A stretch of DNA of 64,000 nt, from contig NZ_CP031168.1 in assembly GCF_022354825.1 (NCBI RefSeq), positions 5,395,501 to 5,459,500 of the forward strand. Reading direction: 5' to 3'. The position numbers and the translations under genes were made by a program. The first letter of the stretch is position 1; each line of letters starts with the position of its first letter. The notes under the pieces are model-generated. The model was not told where the DNA came from. It saw only the letters and a program-made list of their open reading frames with translations, and ran no database searches. Of this stretch, positions 8,776 through 16,834 are shown in pieces. The stretch comes from Paenibacillus sp. H1-7. GTDB taxonomy: Bacteria; Bacillota; Bacilli; Paenibacillales; NBRC-103111.

Positions 8776-10101
8776 CTACTTTGAAGATTGAATTTTCTGG
8801 TTGGCGATTTCTTCCGCCATTCTCAATCCGGTATTGAGGTCGGTCAAGCCTTTCACCATGTCTCGTAGCTGGGTTTTCTCCAATCCGTCTTCCACCACGA
8901 ACTCATCGTACGCAGTAATCGGCGCCGTCGGAGCGAACTTATTGTAAAATGCCGCATTCATATTCAGCTTCTTGTCTTTGTATGGCGTTTCAGCCGCATA
9001 GGCCTTCTGTACCGCCTGGCTCTTAAGCGAGGTCATGACGCCTAGCTTGGACATCTCCATCTGGTAATCTTCCGAAGTGAGCTGCCGGATTACTTCCATG
9101 GCCTGATCCTTTTTCTGGCTCATCGATGTAATGCCCATATAAGTATAAGATGCCTGTACGCCGACATTCGGCTTGTCTTTGAAGGTAGGCATGGCGACCA
9201 TGTCAAAGTTCATTTTGCCAAGCGACTCTTGCGCCGCCATAAGCCAGCTGGACTGCATAACATACATAGCCAGCTCCTGGGTTACATTGAACGCGTCGTG
9301 GCTCGGCCATGCCGTAATCGCTCTTTCTCTGAAGGCGGTAATATCCGAGAACTTTTTGAATATCGTATCAAAAAGCCGGTTCCATTCGTCGCTCGTTACA
9401 GAAGCCTTCTCCGTCTTGGGATCTACCAAAGCCAGCGACATTTGATTCGTCCTTAAGTAATGCTTGGGAGAGATCCAGAATCCGAGGTACTGCTTCTCCC
9501 CCGTGTTCACAGTGAGCTTCTTGGCCAATTCGTACGTCTCTTCCCAGGTCATGCCATCCTTAGGATACGGCACTCCAACCTTATCGAAAATGTCTTTATT
9601 GTAGTACATTACCATCGTGTAGTTGGATAAAGGCAGTCCGTACAATCCTCCGGCTCCCTCCGCCGAAGTCATCTGATTAATCCCCTCAGGCTCAAAAACG
9701 TTTAAATCGATTCGGTGCGTCTTCACCAGCTCCGACATGTCAAACGCAGCCTTGCTGGGCAAGTATTGCTGACTGACGGAGCGAGCGTTGGCGATGTACA
9801 AATCAATGTTCGTGCCGGCGCTTAGCAAGTGCTCCAGCCTTGAGCTTTCCGTTTGCGAAATATGAGTGATCTTGTACTGGGGCAGCTTTTTCTTCAAATA
9901 CTCGCCGTATTTCTGATTCCATCCATCGGGGCTTTCCAGCGAAAACACCGTCAGCTCTGTCGGTTCGTTGATCTTTGTACTTAGCTCCCCTTCGGACTTC
10001 GGTTCAACGACCGCGTTCTTGCTGTCTCCCGAACATGCTGTTGCCGAAACAAGAATCGTGGCTGCAGACAGCAGAATCGCGCTTTTTTTCAACAAAATCA
10101 C
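8776..10101 (-). CDS. Extracellular solute-binding lipoprotein, family 1 (sugar ABC type)
   Basis: About 441 aa from GTG 10101, chosen because AGAGGTGG lies 8 nt upstream; an upstream GTG at 10113 would overlap that site. The signal peptide ends at a lipobox (ATAC). The same YNKDIFDKVGVPYPKDGMTW block as in the next gene shows recent paralogy. It is the first gene of the operon with the second binding protein, gntR and the beta-propeller enzyme. Upstream lie a cre-like site and a TGTATACA palindrome, consistent with catabolite and substrate control. Ligand unknown, presumably an oligosaccharide. Confidence 0.92.
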   Translation of the reverse strand: MILLKKSAILLSAATILVSATACSGDSKNAVVEPKSEGELSTKINEPTELTVFSLESPDGWNQKYGEYLKKKLPQYKITHISQTESSRLEHLLSAGTNIDLYIANARSVSQQYLPSKAAFDMSELVKTHRIDLNVFEPEGINQMTSAEGAGGLYGLPLSNYTMVMYYNKDIFDKVGVPYPKDGMTWEETYELAKKLTVNTGEKQYLGFWISPKHYLRTNQMSLALVDPKTEKASVTSDEWNRLFDTIFKKFSDITAFRERAITAWPSHDAFNVTQELAMYVMQSSWLMAAQESLGKMNFDMVAMPTFKDKPNVGVQASYTYMGITSMSQKKDQAMEVIRQLTSEDYQMEMSKLGVMTSLKSQAVQKAYAAETPYKDKKLNMNAAFYNKFAPTAPITAYDEFVVEDGLEKTQLRDMVKGLTDLNTGLRMAEEIANQKIQSSK

Positions 10102-10158
10102 TGTTGTGTCCACCTCTTTGTCATAAATTTAAAATGCCGGTGCTTGCAAATCGAATAG

Positions 10159-10172
10159 TGTAAGCGTATGCA
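10159..10172 (-). promoter_or_regulatory. cre-like site (CcpA) upstream of binding-protein operon
   Basis: TGTAAGCGTATGCA matches the relaxed Bacillus cre consensus at every fixed position except the outermost base. It lies about 60 nt before the GTG start, where CcpA binding would repress. Similar sites lie at 33928 and 58811. Confidence 0.5.
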
Positions 10173-10198
10173 AACTATGTATATTACATATTATATGT

Positions 10199-10206
10199 TG
10201 TATACA
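10199..10206. promoter_or_regulatory. TGTATACA palindrome, candidate GntR/FCD operator
   Basis: A perfect 8-bp palindrome inside an AT-rich stretch (10177-10208) that itself starts with ATGTATA and ends with TATACAT. FCD-type GntR proteins commonly bind sites of this TNGTATACNA style. The operon it precedes encodes such a regulator. Confidence 0.45.
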
Positions 10207-10277
10207 TCATTCTGTAAATAACGTTTATTTTTTAATCAGCGTGGATTTACTGGCTCCCCATACCATACTTCGAAGCT

Positions 10278-10332
10278 AAAAAAGACCGGAATCAAGCCCT
10301 TTCTTGTTGAAATAAAGGGTTGTTCCAGTCTT
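10278..10332 (-). terminator. Rho-independent terminator after the yihY-type gene
   Basis: On the minus strand AAGACTGGAA pairs with TTCCGGTCTT, with an inner CCCTTT/AAAGGG stem, followed by TTTTTT. It lies just downstream of the YihY/BrkB gene. Confidence 0.8.
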
Positions 10333-10341
10333 CATGGCATA

Positions 10342-11232
10342 TTAATCGCTGACCGTGTTCTTATTTTTTTTGAAAAAAGGCAGAGACAACCCGAACATTT
10401 TGCAAGGCGGCTTCACCTTGCCGCTTCTTATAAAATGCAGTGCTGCGTTCAGCTCTCCCCCAAGCAGAATGATCATGCTGGACAAATACAGCCAGATCAG
10501 AAGCACGATAATACCCCCGATGCTGCCGTACGTCTTCGTGTAGCTGTCGAAATGATTCACATAAAACGAAAACAGGAGGGATGCGGCAATCCAGCCGACC
10601 GTTGCAAAGACGGCTCCCGGTATCACCTCACGGAATCTCAGACGCACATTGGGCAGAAAGGAATAGATCAGACAAAACATCGTCCATATGACAGCCAGCG
10701 GAACCGTATACTGCGCCCAAGCCCAAATATTCGAGAAATCACCTGGCAATCTCGCGGTATGATACAGCCACTCCCCGATTTTTCGTCCGAACACCAGCAT
10801 CACGAAGCTTAGCAAAATGGCGGCAGCAAGCACGATCGTCGTCCCTAAGGAGAAAAGGCGCACCTTCCAGAACGGACGGTCTTCTTCTTGATCGTAAGCT
10901 TTATTGATTCCTTTAATAACAGCGTTGATGCCATTGGAGGCCGACCATAGCGTTGCAATCAAGCCTATGGACACGAGCGAGCTGCTCCGCGTCTCTTCGA
11001 TTTCGTGGAACACGTCGGATAAAGTCTTGTTTGACATGTCGGGCAATATCAAGCTTAGACGTTCCAGCGCCTCATCCGCGGAAAAATCGGTAAAGCTCAG
11101 CAGCGCCACCAAAAAGATCAGGAATGGAAAAAAGGATAGCACGAGATAATACGTCAGCTGGGCGGCCAACGCGGGTACATCGTCATCCTGAAAACGGCAT
11201 GCAAGATTATGTATCAGAGTTGTCCATTTCAA
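10342..11232 (-). CDS. YihY/virulence factor BrkB-family inner membrane protein
   Basis: 296 aa. The TTG start at 11232 is preceded by GGGAGGTGGC. The N-terminal DDDVPALAAQLTYYLVLSFF region (about 16-35) is the family signature, with about six hydrophobic helices (around 28-45, 93-112, 135-158, 180-205, 213-237, 247-268) and a conserved central segment (LWSASNGINAVIKGINKAY). The family was once called ribonuclease BN; its real role, possibly transport or envelope related, is unknown. Monocistronic, with its own terminator. Confidence 0.92.
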   Translation of the reverse strand: MKWTTLIHNLACRFQDDDVPALAAQLTYYLVLSFFPFLIFLVALLSFTDFSADEALERLSLILPDMSNKTLSDVFHEIEETRSSSLVSIGLIATLWSASNGINAVIKGINKAYDQEEDRPFWKVRLFSLGTTIVLAAAILLSFVMLVFGRKIGEWLYHTARLPGDFSNIWAWAQYTVPLAVIWTMFCLIYSFLPNVRLRFREVIPGAVFATVGWIAASLLFSFYVNHFDSYTKTYGSIGGIIVLLIWLYLSSMIILLGGELNAALHFIRSGKVKPPCKMFGLSLPFFKKNKNTVSD

Positions 11233-11536
11233 GTTGAAGCCACCTCCCTACATCGGCATCGATCGGTATATTTCTTTTATACCCATTTCCCCTTCCTTTT
11301 CCACATGACCTGCAGAATCATTCCATTATATTACAAAATAACCGCCGCCAGCAAATTGGAGCGCCCCTCTTCGACGCTGCCGTCACTTCATCGATATAGC
11401 ATGAGCCGTCTCCTGCCGCAAGCACAAAAAAGGCAGCCGTTCCTGCCGGCAGCCTCTCTATGTTGTAACAGTAACCCTCAGACCACGTTATACCTGGATC
11501 CGTAATGGATTGCAGCCGCGAGATTTTACCGGAACC
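11233..11536. other. Intergenic stretch without a recognisable gene
   Basis: About 300 nt between the VOC-protein gene and the yihY-type gene. The left end must hold the promoter of the minus-strand yihY gene. The right part holds a minus-strand terminator, GGCAG/CTGCC plus TTTTTT, at 11426-11455. No conserved ORF was recognised. Confidence 0.6.
11426..11455 (-). terminator. Terminator downstream of the VOC-protein gene
   Basis: Minus strand: GGCTGCCG and CGGCTGCC pair with one mismatch (or GGCAG with CTGCC), followed by TTTTTT. Confidence 0.65.
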
Positions 11537-11953
11537 TTATCCGGTCGTCGTATGGTTTTGCGCTTCCGTACTGATCTGCCATTTGATGCCGTATTTGTCC
11601 TCCAGCCTGCCGAATATGCTTCCCCAAAATTGCTTCTCCAGCGCCATAATGACCTTTCCGCCTTCCGACAGCTTGGAGAATGCCTGCCTAGCCTCCTCTT
11701 CTGACTGGAACTCCAGGCTAAGATCAAATCCGCTGCTTCGTCCCGGCGACTCGTGCATGGTGTCGGCAATGTAAAAGTCTACCCCCGCAGCTGTGAAGGC
11801 CATATGTATGATTTTGTCCTTTATCGCCTCATCCGTACCCGGGGCTTGTCCGTATGTCATCTGATTGCGGATCTCCCCACCTAAGGCTTCTACATAAAAC
11901 CGGGCCTGCGCTCTTGCATCCTCCGAATAAAAATAAGGTGTCAGCTTTGCCAT
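11537..11953 (-). CDS. VOC-superfamily (PhnB/glyoxalase-like) protein
   Basis: 138 aa from ATG 11953, with GATGGGG just upstream; the open frame continues upstream as non-homologous sequence and is probably untranslated. The pattern LTPYFYSEDARAQARFYVEALGGE at the N-terminus, then HMAFTAAGVDFYIADT, and near the C-terminus WGSIFGRLEDKYGIKWQIS, is that of PhnB-like 3-demethylubiquinone-methyltransferase-related proteins, two beta-alpha-beta-beta-beta repeats. These often bind a metal or small electrophile; no specific substrate can be given. Confidence 0.85.
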   Translation of the reverse strand: MAKLTPYFYSEDARAQARFYVEALGGEIRNQMTYGQAPGTDEAIKDKIIHMAFTAAGVDFYIADTMHESPGRSSGFDLSLEFQSEEEARQAFSKLSEGGKVIMALEKQFWGSIFGRLEDKYGIKWQISTEAQNHTTTG

Positions 11954-12053
11954 TTCCCCATCAACATCCCCTCTATTAATTACTAATGCCCCTACGACCA
12001 GGCAACAAAAAATAGTATTCAGGAATTTCGCGGTTTTATTCCTCTTCGTAATA

Positions 12054-12082
12054 GAAAAAGGACGCAATGTTCGCGCCCTTTT
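12054..12082 (-). terminator. Terminator downstream of the crystallin-like gene
   Basis: Minus strand: GGGCGC pairs with GCGTCC over a 7-nt loop, followed by TTTTTC, directly after the crystallin-like stop codon. Confidence 0.7.
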
Positions 12083-12088
12083 GTCCCA

Positions 12089-12439
12089 TTACTGTTTGAT
12101 CACGACAACGCCTCTAGGAGGCTTCCCGGTGCTTTGGATCAGACCGATCTCGAAAATGGAGAGATTCCTGCCGACCAGGATTAACGACGAGGTCAAGTTA
12201 TCAAAGCTGCCTAGATTAGCAACGTTTTGGCTGCCTCTAAATACTCGGAACGTGCCTTGAAAGTTAATATCCCGGAACAATACTAGAGTAACTTGACTAG
12301 GGATGATAACGTTTCTGAGCTGAAAGCTCGAAAGCTGGTCGTTGAATTGGAATGCCCTGAAATCCTTAATGGCTACGCTACCGCGGTTGATCCGAATCCG
12401 TCTTCCCGTGAAATTTGTGCCTGAAAAAAGCGACAGCAT
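12089..12439 (-). CDS. Beta/gamma-crystallin-like calcium-binding protein
   Basis: About 116 aa from ATG 12439 (AGGGGA 5-6 nt upstream); a GTG 12-15 nt further up is possible. Two tandem Greek-key motifs are visible: LSLFSGTNFTGRR...NDQLSSFQL and LVLFRDINFQGTF...DNLTSSLIL. Each ends in the N/D-N/D-x-x-S/T-S calcium loop (NDQLSS and DNLTSS), both canonical. Microbial beta-gamma-crystallins of this size bind calcium and are often extracellular or spore-coat proteins. No signal peptide can be seen, so export is not shown. The family is sporadic in Bacillota; function unknown. Confidence 0.75.
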   Translation of the reverse strand: MLSLFSGTNFTGRRIRINRGSVAIKDFRAFQFNDQLSSFQLRNVIIPSQVTLVLFRDINFQGTFRVFRGSQNVANLGSFDNLTSSLILVGRNLSIFEIGLIQSTGKPPRGVVVIKQ

Positions 12440-12553
12440 AAGTCCCCTGTTTAACAAATATACCACCTTCCATTCTCTGAGATAGTATATTAGTATGAGG
12501 CGAATGATAGCTTCGCATGGGTTTATTACCTCGGACAAACGATGGTTTTTGAG

Positions 12554-12582
12554 AAAAAAAAAGCCCGCGATGCACGCGGACT
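12554..12582 (-). terminator. Terminator downstream of the ABC-F gene
   Basis: Minus strand: CCGCG pairs with CGCGG over a 5-6 nt loop, followed by nine T residues. Confidence 0.85.
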
Positions 12583-12594
12583 TGGAAGGTATTG

Positions 12595-14073
12595 TTACAG
12601 TTCAACGATCTTCGTAGCAATATTCTCGCAAAATTCGCTGTCATGCTCGACAAAGAGAATGGTCGGCGAATATTCCAGCAGCAGCTCCTCAATTTGCATG
12701 CGGGATATCACGTCGATAAAATTAAGCGGTTCGTCCCAAATATGCAAATGAACCTTCTCGCACAAACTTTTGGCAATCAGCACCTTCTTCTTCTGGCCGC
12801 CGCTGTAAGCCGAAATATCCTTTTCAAACTGCAGTCTGGAAAAATCAAGCTTACGCAAAATCGCTTTAAATAAGCTTTCATCAATGCCGTTGTCTCTTGC
12901 ATAGTCCGTTAAACTCCCCTGCAGGTGCGAGGTGTCCTGTGAGACGTATGATATTTTGAGCTGGCTCCCTTTTCGGAATGTGCCGGTATAGGTAAGGTCT
13001 TCACCGCAGATCAGCTTGATAATGCTTGATTTGCCGGAGCCGTTTTTACCGGAAAGCGCAATCCGCTCCCCTTGTTCAATCGTAAAACTGATGTCGGAGC
13101 AAGCCTGCTTATCACCGTAATAGACCGATACATGTTCCAGCTGGACTAGCTGGTTAGTATGATACGGAAGCTGTGAAATCTTCAAGCTCTCGGAGCTTTC
13201 GACATTTTTAAGCAGCATCGACTTTTCGTCTATAGCGGATTGCTGCCTTTGCTCCATCGATTTGGAGCGTTTCATCATTTTCGCGGCCTTGTGCCCGATA
13301 TACCCTTTATCTACCTTGGAGCCGGAATTTCTGGTTCCGTTCTTCGTTTTCTCCACTTCGTCCGACCAATGGCTCGTTCGTTTAGCGGCTTCCGACAAGC
13401 GCTTGATGTCTTTTTTAAGCTTTTCGTTCTCTCCAAGCTCGTATTGATCCTGCCGCTGTTTATTCTCCCACCAATCGGAGAAATTCCCTTTTTGAATGTC
13501 TATATGGGTCTTATTGATCGACAGCATATGATCTACGCAGTTATCAAGAAAGGCCCTGTCGTGAGACACCAGAATAAACCCGCTCTTGGTTCGGAGATAG
13601 TCGCTGACAAGCTTCCTTGCTTCCATATCTAGATGGTTGGTCGGTTCGTCAATTAACAGAAACCGGTTTTCCATAAGGAATAGTGCGGCAAGCAGCACCT
13701 TCGTTTGCTCCCCGTTGGACAGCGTATCGAACGGCCGGTATAACACATCATCCGAAACCTTCAGCAGCGACAGCTCGCGCATGAATTCCCATTGGACCAA
13801 GTCCGGTACAATCTCGCTGATCACATCCATGGTAAGGTATTCCTTGTGCTCCACAGGGAAAGGGAAATATTCAAACTGAACTTGCGCCGAAATTTTACCG
13901 CTATATTCATACTTGCCGAGCAGCAGGTTGAGAAACGTCGTTTTCCCTCTGCCGTTTCTTCCCGTGAAGCCCAGCTTCCAATCGGTATCCAGCTGAAAGC
14001 TTACATTTTCAAAGATGTTATCGTAGCTGCCATCGTAGGCGAAGGTCAGGTTGGTTACATGAATTAATGACAT
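12595..14073 (-). CDS. ABC-F ATPase, Lsa/Vga-like ribosomal protection protein
   Basis: 492 aa from ATG 14073 (CAGGAGGA upstream). Two ABC domains and no membrane segments: Walker A GRNGRGKTT (about 39-47) and GKNGSGKSS, signatures LSNGEQ and YSGGQK, Walker B LLIDEPTNHLD and IWDEPLNF, with a lysine-rich interdomain linker (about 200-290). ABC-F proteins of this type enter the ribosomal E site and dislodge lincosamides, pleuromutilins and streptogramin A. The closest recognisable relatives are the Lsa/CplR group. Resistance is inferred. The gene is preceded by a leader ORF and competing RNA hairpins (14106-14308), the arrangement expected for antibiotic-induced expression of this family. Confidence 0.88.
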   Translation of the reverse strand: MSLIHVTNLTFAYDGSYDNIFENVSFQLDTDWKLGFTGRNGRGKTTFLNLLLGKYEYSGKISAQVQFEYFPFPVEHKEYLTMDVISEIVPDLVQWEFMRELSLLKVSDDVLYRPFDTLSNGEQTKVLLAALFLMENRFLLIDEPTNHLDMEARKLVSDYLRTKSGFILVSHDRAFLDNCVDHMLSINKTHIDIQKGNFSDWWENKQRQDQYELGENEKLKKDIKRLSEAAKRTSHWSDEVEKTKNGTRNSGSKVDKGYIGHKAAKMMKRSKSMEQRQQSAIDEKSMLLKNVESSESLKISQLPYHTNQLVQLEHVSVYYGDKQACSDISFTIEQGERIALSGKNGSGKSSIIKLICGEDLTYTGTFRKGSQLKISYVSQDTSHLQGSLTDYARDNGIDESLFKAILRKLDFSRLQFEKDISAYSGGQKKKVLIAKSLCEKVHLHIWDEPLNFIDVISRMQIEELLLEYSPTILFVEHDSEFCENIATKIVEL

Positions 14074-14093
14074 GGCAATATCCTCCTGTACAA

Positions 14094-14137
14094 AAAAACT
14101 AAAAAGAGCTGCAAGAAAGTTACATTTCTCGCAGCTC
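14094..14137 (-). terminator. Attenuator terminator in the ABC-F leader
   Basis: Minus strand: GAGCTGC pairs with GCAGCTC (14131-14137 and 14106-14112), extended by GAGAAA/TTTCTT, then T-rich sequence (TTTTT AG TTTTTT). It lies between the leader ORF and the ABC-F start, so it ends transcription unless disrupted. Confidence 0.85.
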
Positions 14138-14309
14138 AAATAAATATACAGCAAACCCAACCCGCTCCAGGGTTAGATGAGGATATCTTTTGAGTGAAAA
14201 GATATAGTAACTTTCTTGCAAATAAAAAATAAAACATGCGAAGCATATCGCTTATCCTGTTTTATTCCTTTACTTATTTGCAAGAAATCCTACATTATCT
14301 TTTCACTCC
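14106..14309 (-). promoter_or_regulatory. Ribosome-mediated attenuator of the ABC-F gene
   Basis: Three complementary arms occur in the leader. Arm 1 (14279-14308) pairs with arm 2 (14192-14220): GAGTGAAAAGATA with TATCTTTTCACTC and TTTCTTGCA with TGCAAGAAA. Arm 2 also contains GCAAGAAAGTTAC (14207-14219 on the minus strand), perfectly complementary to GTAACTTTCTTGC in the 3' arm of the terminator (14111-14123). Pairing 1:2 leaves the terminator free; pairing 2:3 destroys it. A leader ORF runs across arm 2. Induction through ribosome stalling by an antibiotic is inferred, as known for other ABC-F genes. Confidence 0.75.
14136..14246 (-). CDS. Putative leader peptide of the ABC-F attenuator (36 aa)
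   Basis: ATG 14246 follows AGGA by about 8 nt and the frame runs 36 codons (MLRMFYFLFARKLLYLFTQK then ISSSNPGAGWVCCIFI) to a TGA at 14136-14138 that touches the 5' arm of the terminator. An internal ATG at 14237 could also start it. The hydrophobic, aromatic-rich sequence and its position across arm 2 suit a stalling leader peptide. No homologue is recognised, so it is a prediction from position. Confidence 0.5.
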   Translation of the reverse strand: MLRMFYFLFARKLLYLFTQKISSSNPGAGWVCCIFI

Positions 14310-14397
14310 CATCGTCAATTTACAAGTATCTTACCATACCCTCTTCTTATTTTCAACCAAGTGCTGCCTATGCCACATGTACGAGCATGAAATGAAA

Positions 14398-15510
14398 TCA
14401 GCTCAACGTGGAAAGAGCTTCTTGGGTGAACGGCTTCAGCTCCTCGATCCGTTCGTCGCGGATTTTCGCCGCCCAAGCCGGGTCGCTGAGCAGCGCGCGG
14501 CCGACGGCAACAAGATCGAACTCGTCCCGCTCCAGCCGCTCGACCAGATTGCCGATGCCGGCAGGCTCGCCGCCTTTGCCTTCCTCGAACAAGCTGGTGA
14601 ACACGGAGTCGAGGCCGACCGAGCCGACGGTAATGGCCGGCTTGCCGGTCAGCTTGCGCGTCCAGCCCGCCAGGTTAAGGTCCGAGCCCTCGAACTCGGG
14701 CTCCCAGAAGCGGCGGGTGGAGGCGTGGAATATATCCACGCCTGCCGCGGACAGCGGTGCGAGGAAGCGGTCGAGCTCCTCCGGATTCACTGCCAGCTTG
14801 GCGCCGTAATTGACCGGCTTCCATTGGGAGAAGCGGAAAATAATCGGGAATTCGGGGCCGACCGCGGCACGGACCGCTTCAATGACCTCTACGGCGAAAC
14901 TGGTGCGGTCTACCATGTCACCGCCATACTTGTCCGTACGTTTGTTGGTTACTTCCCAGAAAAACTGGTCGATAAGATAACCATGCGCCCCGTGAATTTC
15001 CACCGCGTCGAAGCCGAGTCGCTTCGCGTCGGCGGCAGCCTGGGCATACGCTTGCACTAGACCTGCGATCTCCTCGACTGTCAGCGGCGCCGAAACCGGT
15101 TCTCCGGTTAAGCTGAGACCCGACGGTCCAACGGGATCCACGTTCGAATCCGGAAACTTCTCCCGGCTTCGTGCGGTGCCGGTATGCCAAATTTGCGGAG
15201 CAATCTTCCCTCCCGCCTCATGCACTTCCCGGACAACGCGAGCCCATCCTTCCAGAGCTTCCTCGCCGTAAAAATGCGGCACGCCTTGATCAGCCTCCGC
15301 AGCCGGATGGTTGATGACGGTTCCTTCCGTAATGATGAGACCGACGCCGTTCTCCGCTCTGCGGCGGTAGTATCCGGCCACGTTAGGGCCCGGAACTCCT
15401 CCGGGCGAGAAGCAGCGTGTCATCGGAGCCATAACAATCCGATTGGCCAGCTTCAGTCGGCCGCCTTCAAATGGCTTGAACAGAGCAGCCGCGGTTTTGG
15501 ATAAGGTCAT
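14398..15510 (-). CDS. NADH:flavin oxidoreductase, old yellow enzyme family
   Basis: 370 aa from the ATG at 15510, which sits 9 nt after AAGGAG. An FMN-binding TIM barrel: LANRIVMAPMTR (about 20-31), QIWHTGTARS (about 108-117), then HGAHGYLIDQFF (about 172-183) with the paired histidines that bind the enone oxygen, NKRTDKYGG, and the C-terminal phosphate site VAVGRALLSDP. These enzymes reduce activated C=C bonds (enals, enones, nitro compounds) with NAD(P)H in the cytoplasm. It is followed by, but not obviously co-transcribed with, the ABC-F leader region. Confidence 0.93.
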   Translation of the reverse strand: MTLSKTAAALFKPFEGGRLKLANRIVMAPMTRCFSPGGVPGPNVAGYYRRRAENGVGLIITEGTVINHPAAEADQGVPHFYGEEALEGWARVVREVHEAGGKIAPQIWHTGTARSREKFPDSNVDPVGPSGLSLTGEPVSAPLTVEEIAGLVQAYAQAAADAKRLGFDAVEIHGAHGYLIDQFFWEVTNKRTDKYGGDMVDRTSFAVEVIEAVRAAVGPEFPIIFRFSQWKPVNYGAKLAVNPEELDRFLAPLSAAGVDIFHASTRRFWEPEFEGSDLNLAGWTRKLTGKPAITVGSVGLDSVFTSLFEEGKGGEPAGIGNLVERLERDEFDLVAVGRALLSDPAWAAKIRDERIEELKPFTQEALSTLS

Positions 15511-15535
15511 TTTCATCCACTCCTTATATATCTCT

Positions 15536-16591
15536 TCATTTTTTCAGTCTGCGTATAATTTCTTCGGCTACTTGCTTCGTCGTTGCTGTACCGCCGATAT
15601 CTTTGGTTTTCACTCCGTCTTGCGTTACATCCTCCACGACCTGCAAAAGATGTTGACCTATCTCCTGATGTCCCAGATGGTCCAGCATCATTTTGGCGGT
15701 CCAGATTTGTCCAATCGGGTTGGCTATGCCTTGCCCTGCGATATCAGGTGCCGACCCGTGAACCGGCTCGAACATGGACGGATATTTGCTGTTCAGATTG
15801 ATGTTGGCGGCCGGTGCAATACCTATACTTCCCATAATGGCGGCACCGATATCCGTTAGTATATCTCCGAACAGGTTGCTCGCGACCACGACATCAAACA
15901 CATGAGGCTTCGTGACAAAAAAGGCCGACAGCGCATCAATATGAATGGCTGCCGTCTTCACGTCCGGATACGACCCGCTTATCTCCTTAAACACTTCGTC
16001 CCAGAACGGCATGGAATACACAATCCCGTTGGACTTGGTAGCGCTGGTAACGTGACCTCTTCGTTTCTGTGCCAAATCAAACGCGTAACGGATCGCACGC
16101 TCCGTCCCTTTTCGCGTAAAGACCGCATTCTGAATTGCAATTTCGTCGTCCCCTTTATGGATGCGACCGCCAATTTCGCTGTACTCGCCCTCGCTATTCT
16201 CTCTCACCACCAGGAGGTCAAAATCATTCGGGTTAATGAGCGGAGACGCAAGACCGCGGAAATATTTCGCCGGACGAATATTGATGACTTGCTCGAACTC
16301 GCGCCGGATTTTGATCAACAGCCCCCACAGCGACACATGATCCGGAACCCGCAGCGGATCGCCGACGGCTCCAAGAAAGATCGCTTCATAATTTTTCAAG
16401 ATGTCCATCCCGTCGTCCGGCATCATTTTGCCATGCTGCTCATAATAATCGCAGCTCCATGAAAAGCTGGAATACTTGAATGAAATACCACCGTGTACTT
16501 CTGCAACCGCGTCCAGCACGTCCGTTGCGGCCGGTACCACCTCTTTGCCGATACCATCCCCCGGAATCAGTGCGATTTCATAGCGCTTCAT
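15536..16591 (-). CDS. Tartrate/D-malate-type dehydrogenase (isocitrate/isopropylmalate dehydrogenase family)
   Basis: 351 aa from ATG 16591 (AAGGAG upstream; a GTG at 16603 would overlap that site). LIPGDGIGKEV at the N-terminus, the RPAKYFRG and VVRENSEGEY motifs and the metal ligands in NLFGDILTDIGA are those of beta-decarboxylating dehydrogenases. RENSEGEYSEIGGR is typical of the TtuC/DmlA branch acting on tartrate or D-malate with NAD, rather than on isopropylmalate. It is 25 nt upstream of the old yellow enzyme gene and may be co-transcribed with it. Substrate is inferred from motifs. Confidence 0.88.
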   Translation of the reverse strand: MKRYEIALIPGDGIGKEVVPAATDVLDAVAEVHGGISFKYSSFSWSCDYYEQHGKMMPDDGMDILKNYEAIFLGAVGDPLRVPDHVSLWGLLIKIRREFEQVINIRPAKYFRGLASPLINPNDFDLLVVRENSEGEYSEIGGRIHKGDDEIAIQNAVFTRKGTERAIRYAFDLAQKRRGHVTSATKSNGIVYSMPFWDEVFKEISGSYPDVKTAAIHIDALSAFFVTKPHVFDVVVASNLFGDILTDIGAAIMGSIGIAPAANINLNSKYPSMFEPVHGSAPDIAGQGIANPIGQIWTAKMMLDHLGHQEIGQHLLQVVEDVTQDGVKTKDIGGTATTKQVAEEIIRRLKK

Positions 16592-16760
16592 CCCATTCTT
16601 CACTCCTTAGTGAGTAGTGTTGATGCCATGACCGTGTTACAATCCAAGCCGACTAGTGATCTATCCCATCATTTAACCTATTCGCTGTCTGCCAAGGTTA
16701 TCCTGCTCCATCCTATCAGCAGTTGCTGCTGCCGGCAGCTTGAAAGATGTTCATAGAACG

Positions 16761-16786
16761 AAAAAAAAGCCGCCTCTAAGGCAGCC
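16761..16786 (-). terminator. Terminator downstream of the ParB-like gene
   Basis: Minus strand: GGCTGCCT pairs with AGGCGGCT over a 3-nt loop (two G-U pairs), followed by eight T residues. Confidence 0.75.
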
Positions 16787-16834
16787 CTTTCGCAAAGATT
16801 CTATGCTTCCAAAGCAACAAGAGTTGCGGCAGGT

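Noticed and set aside
14074..14160. A longer TTG start for the ABC-F protein
   Set aside because: The extra 29 residues are read from the attenuator terminator stem. The ATG at 14073 has a strong ribosome binding site and begins with the conserved family N-terminus.
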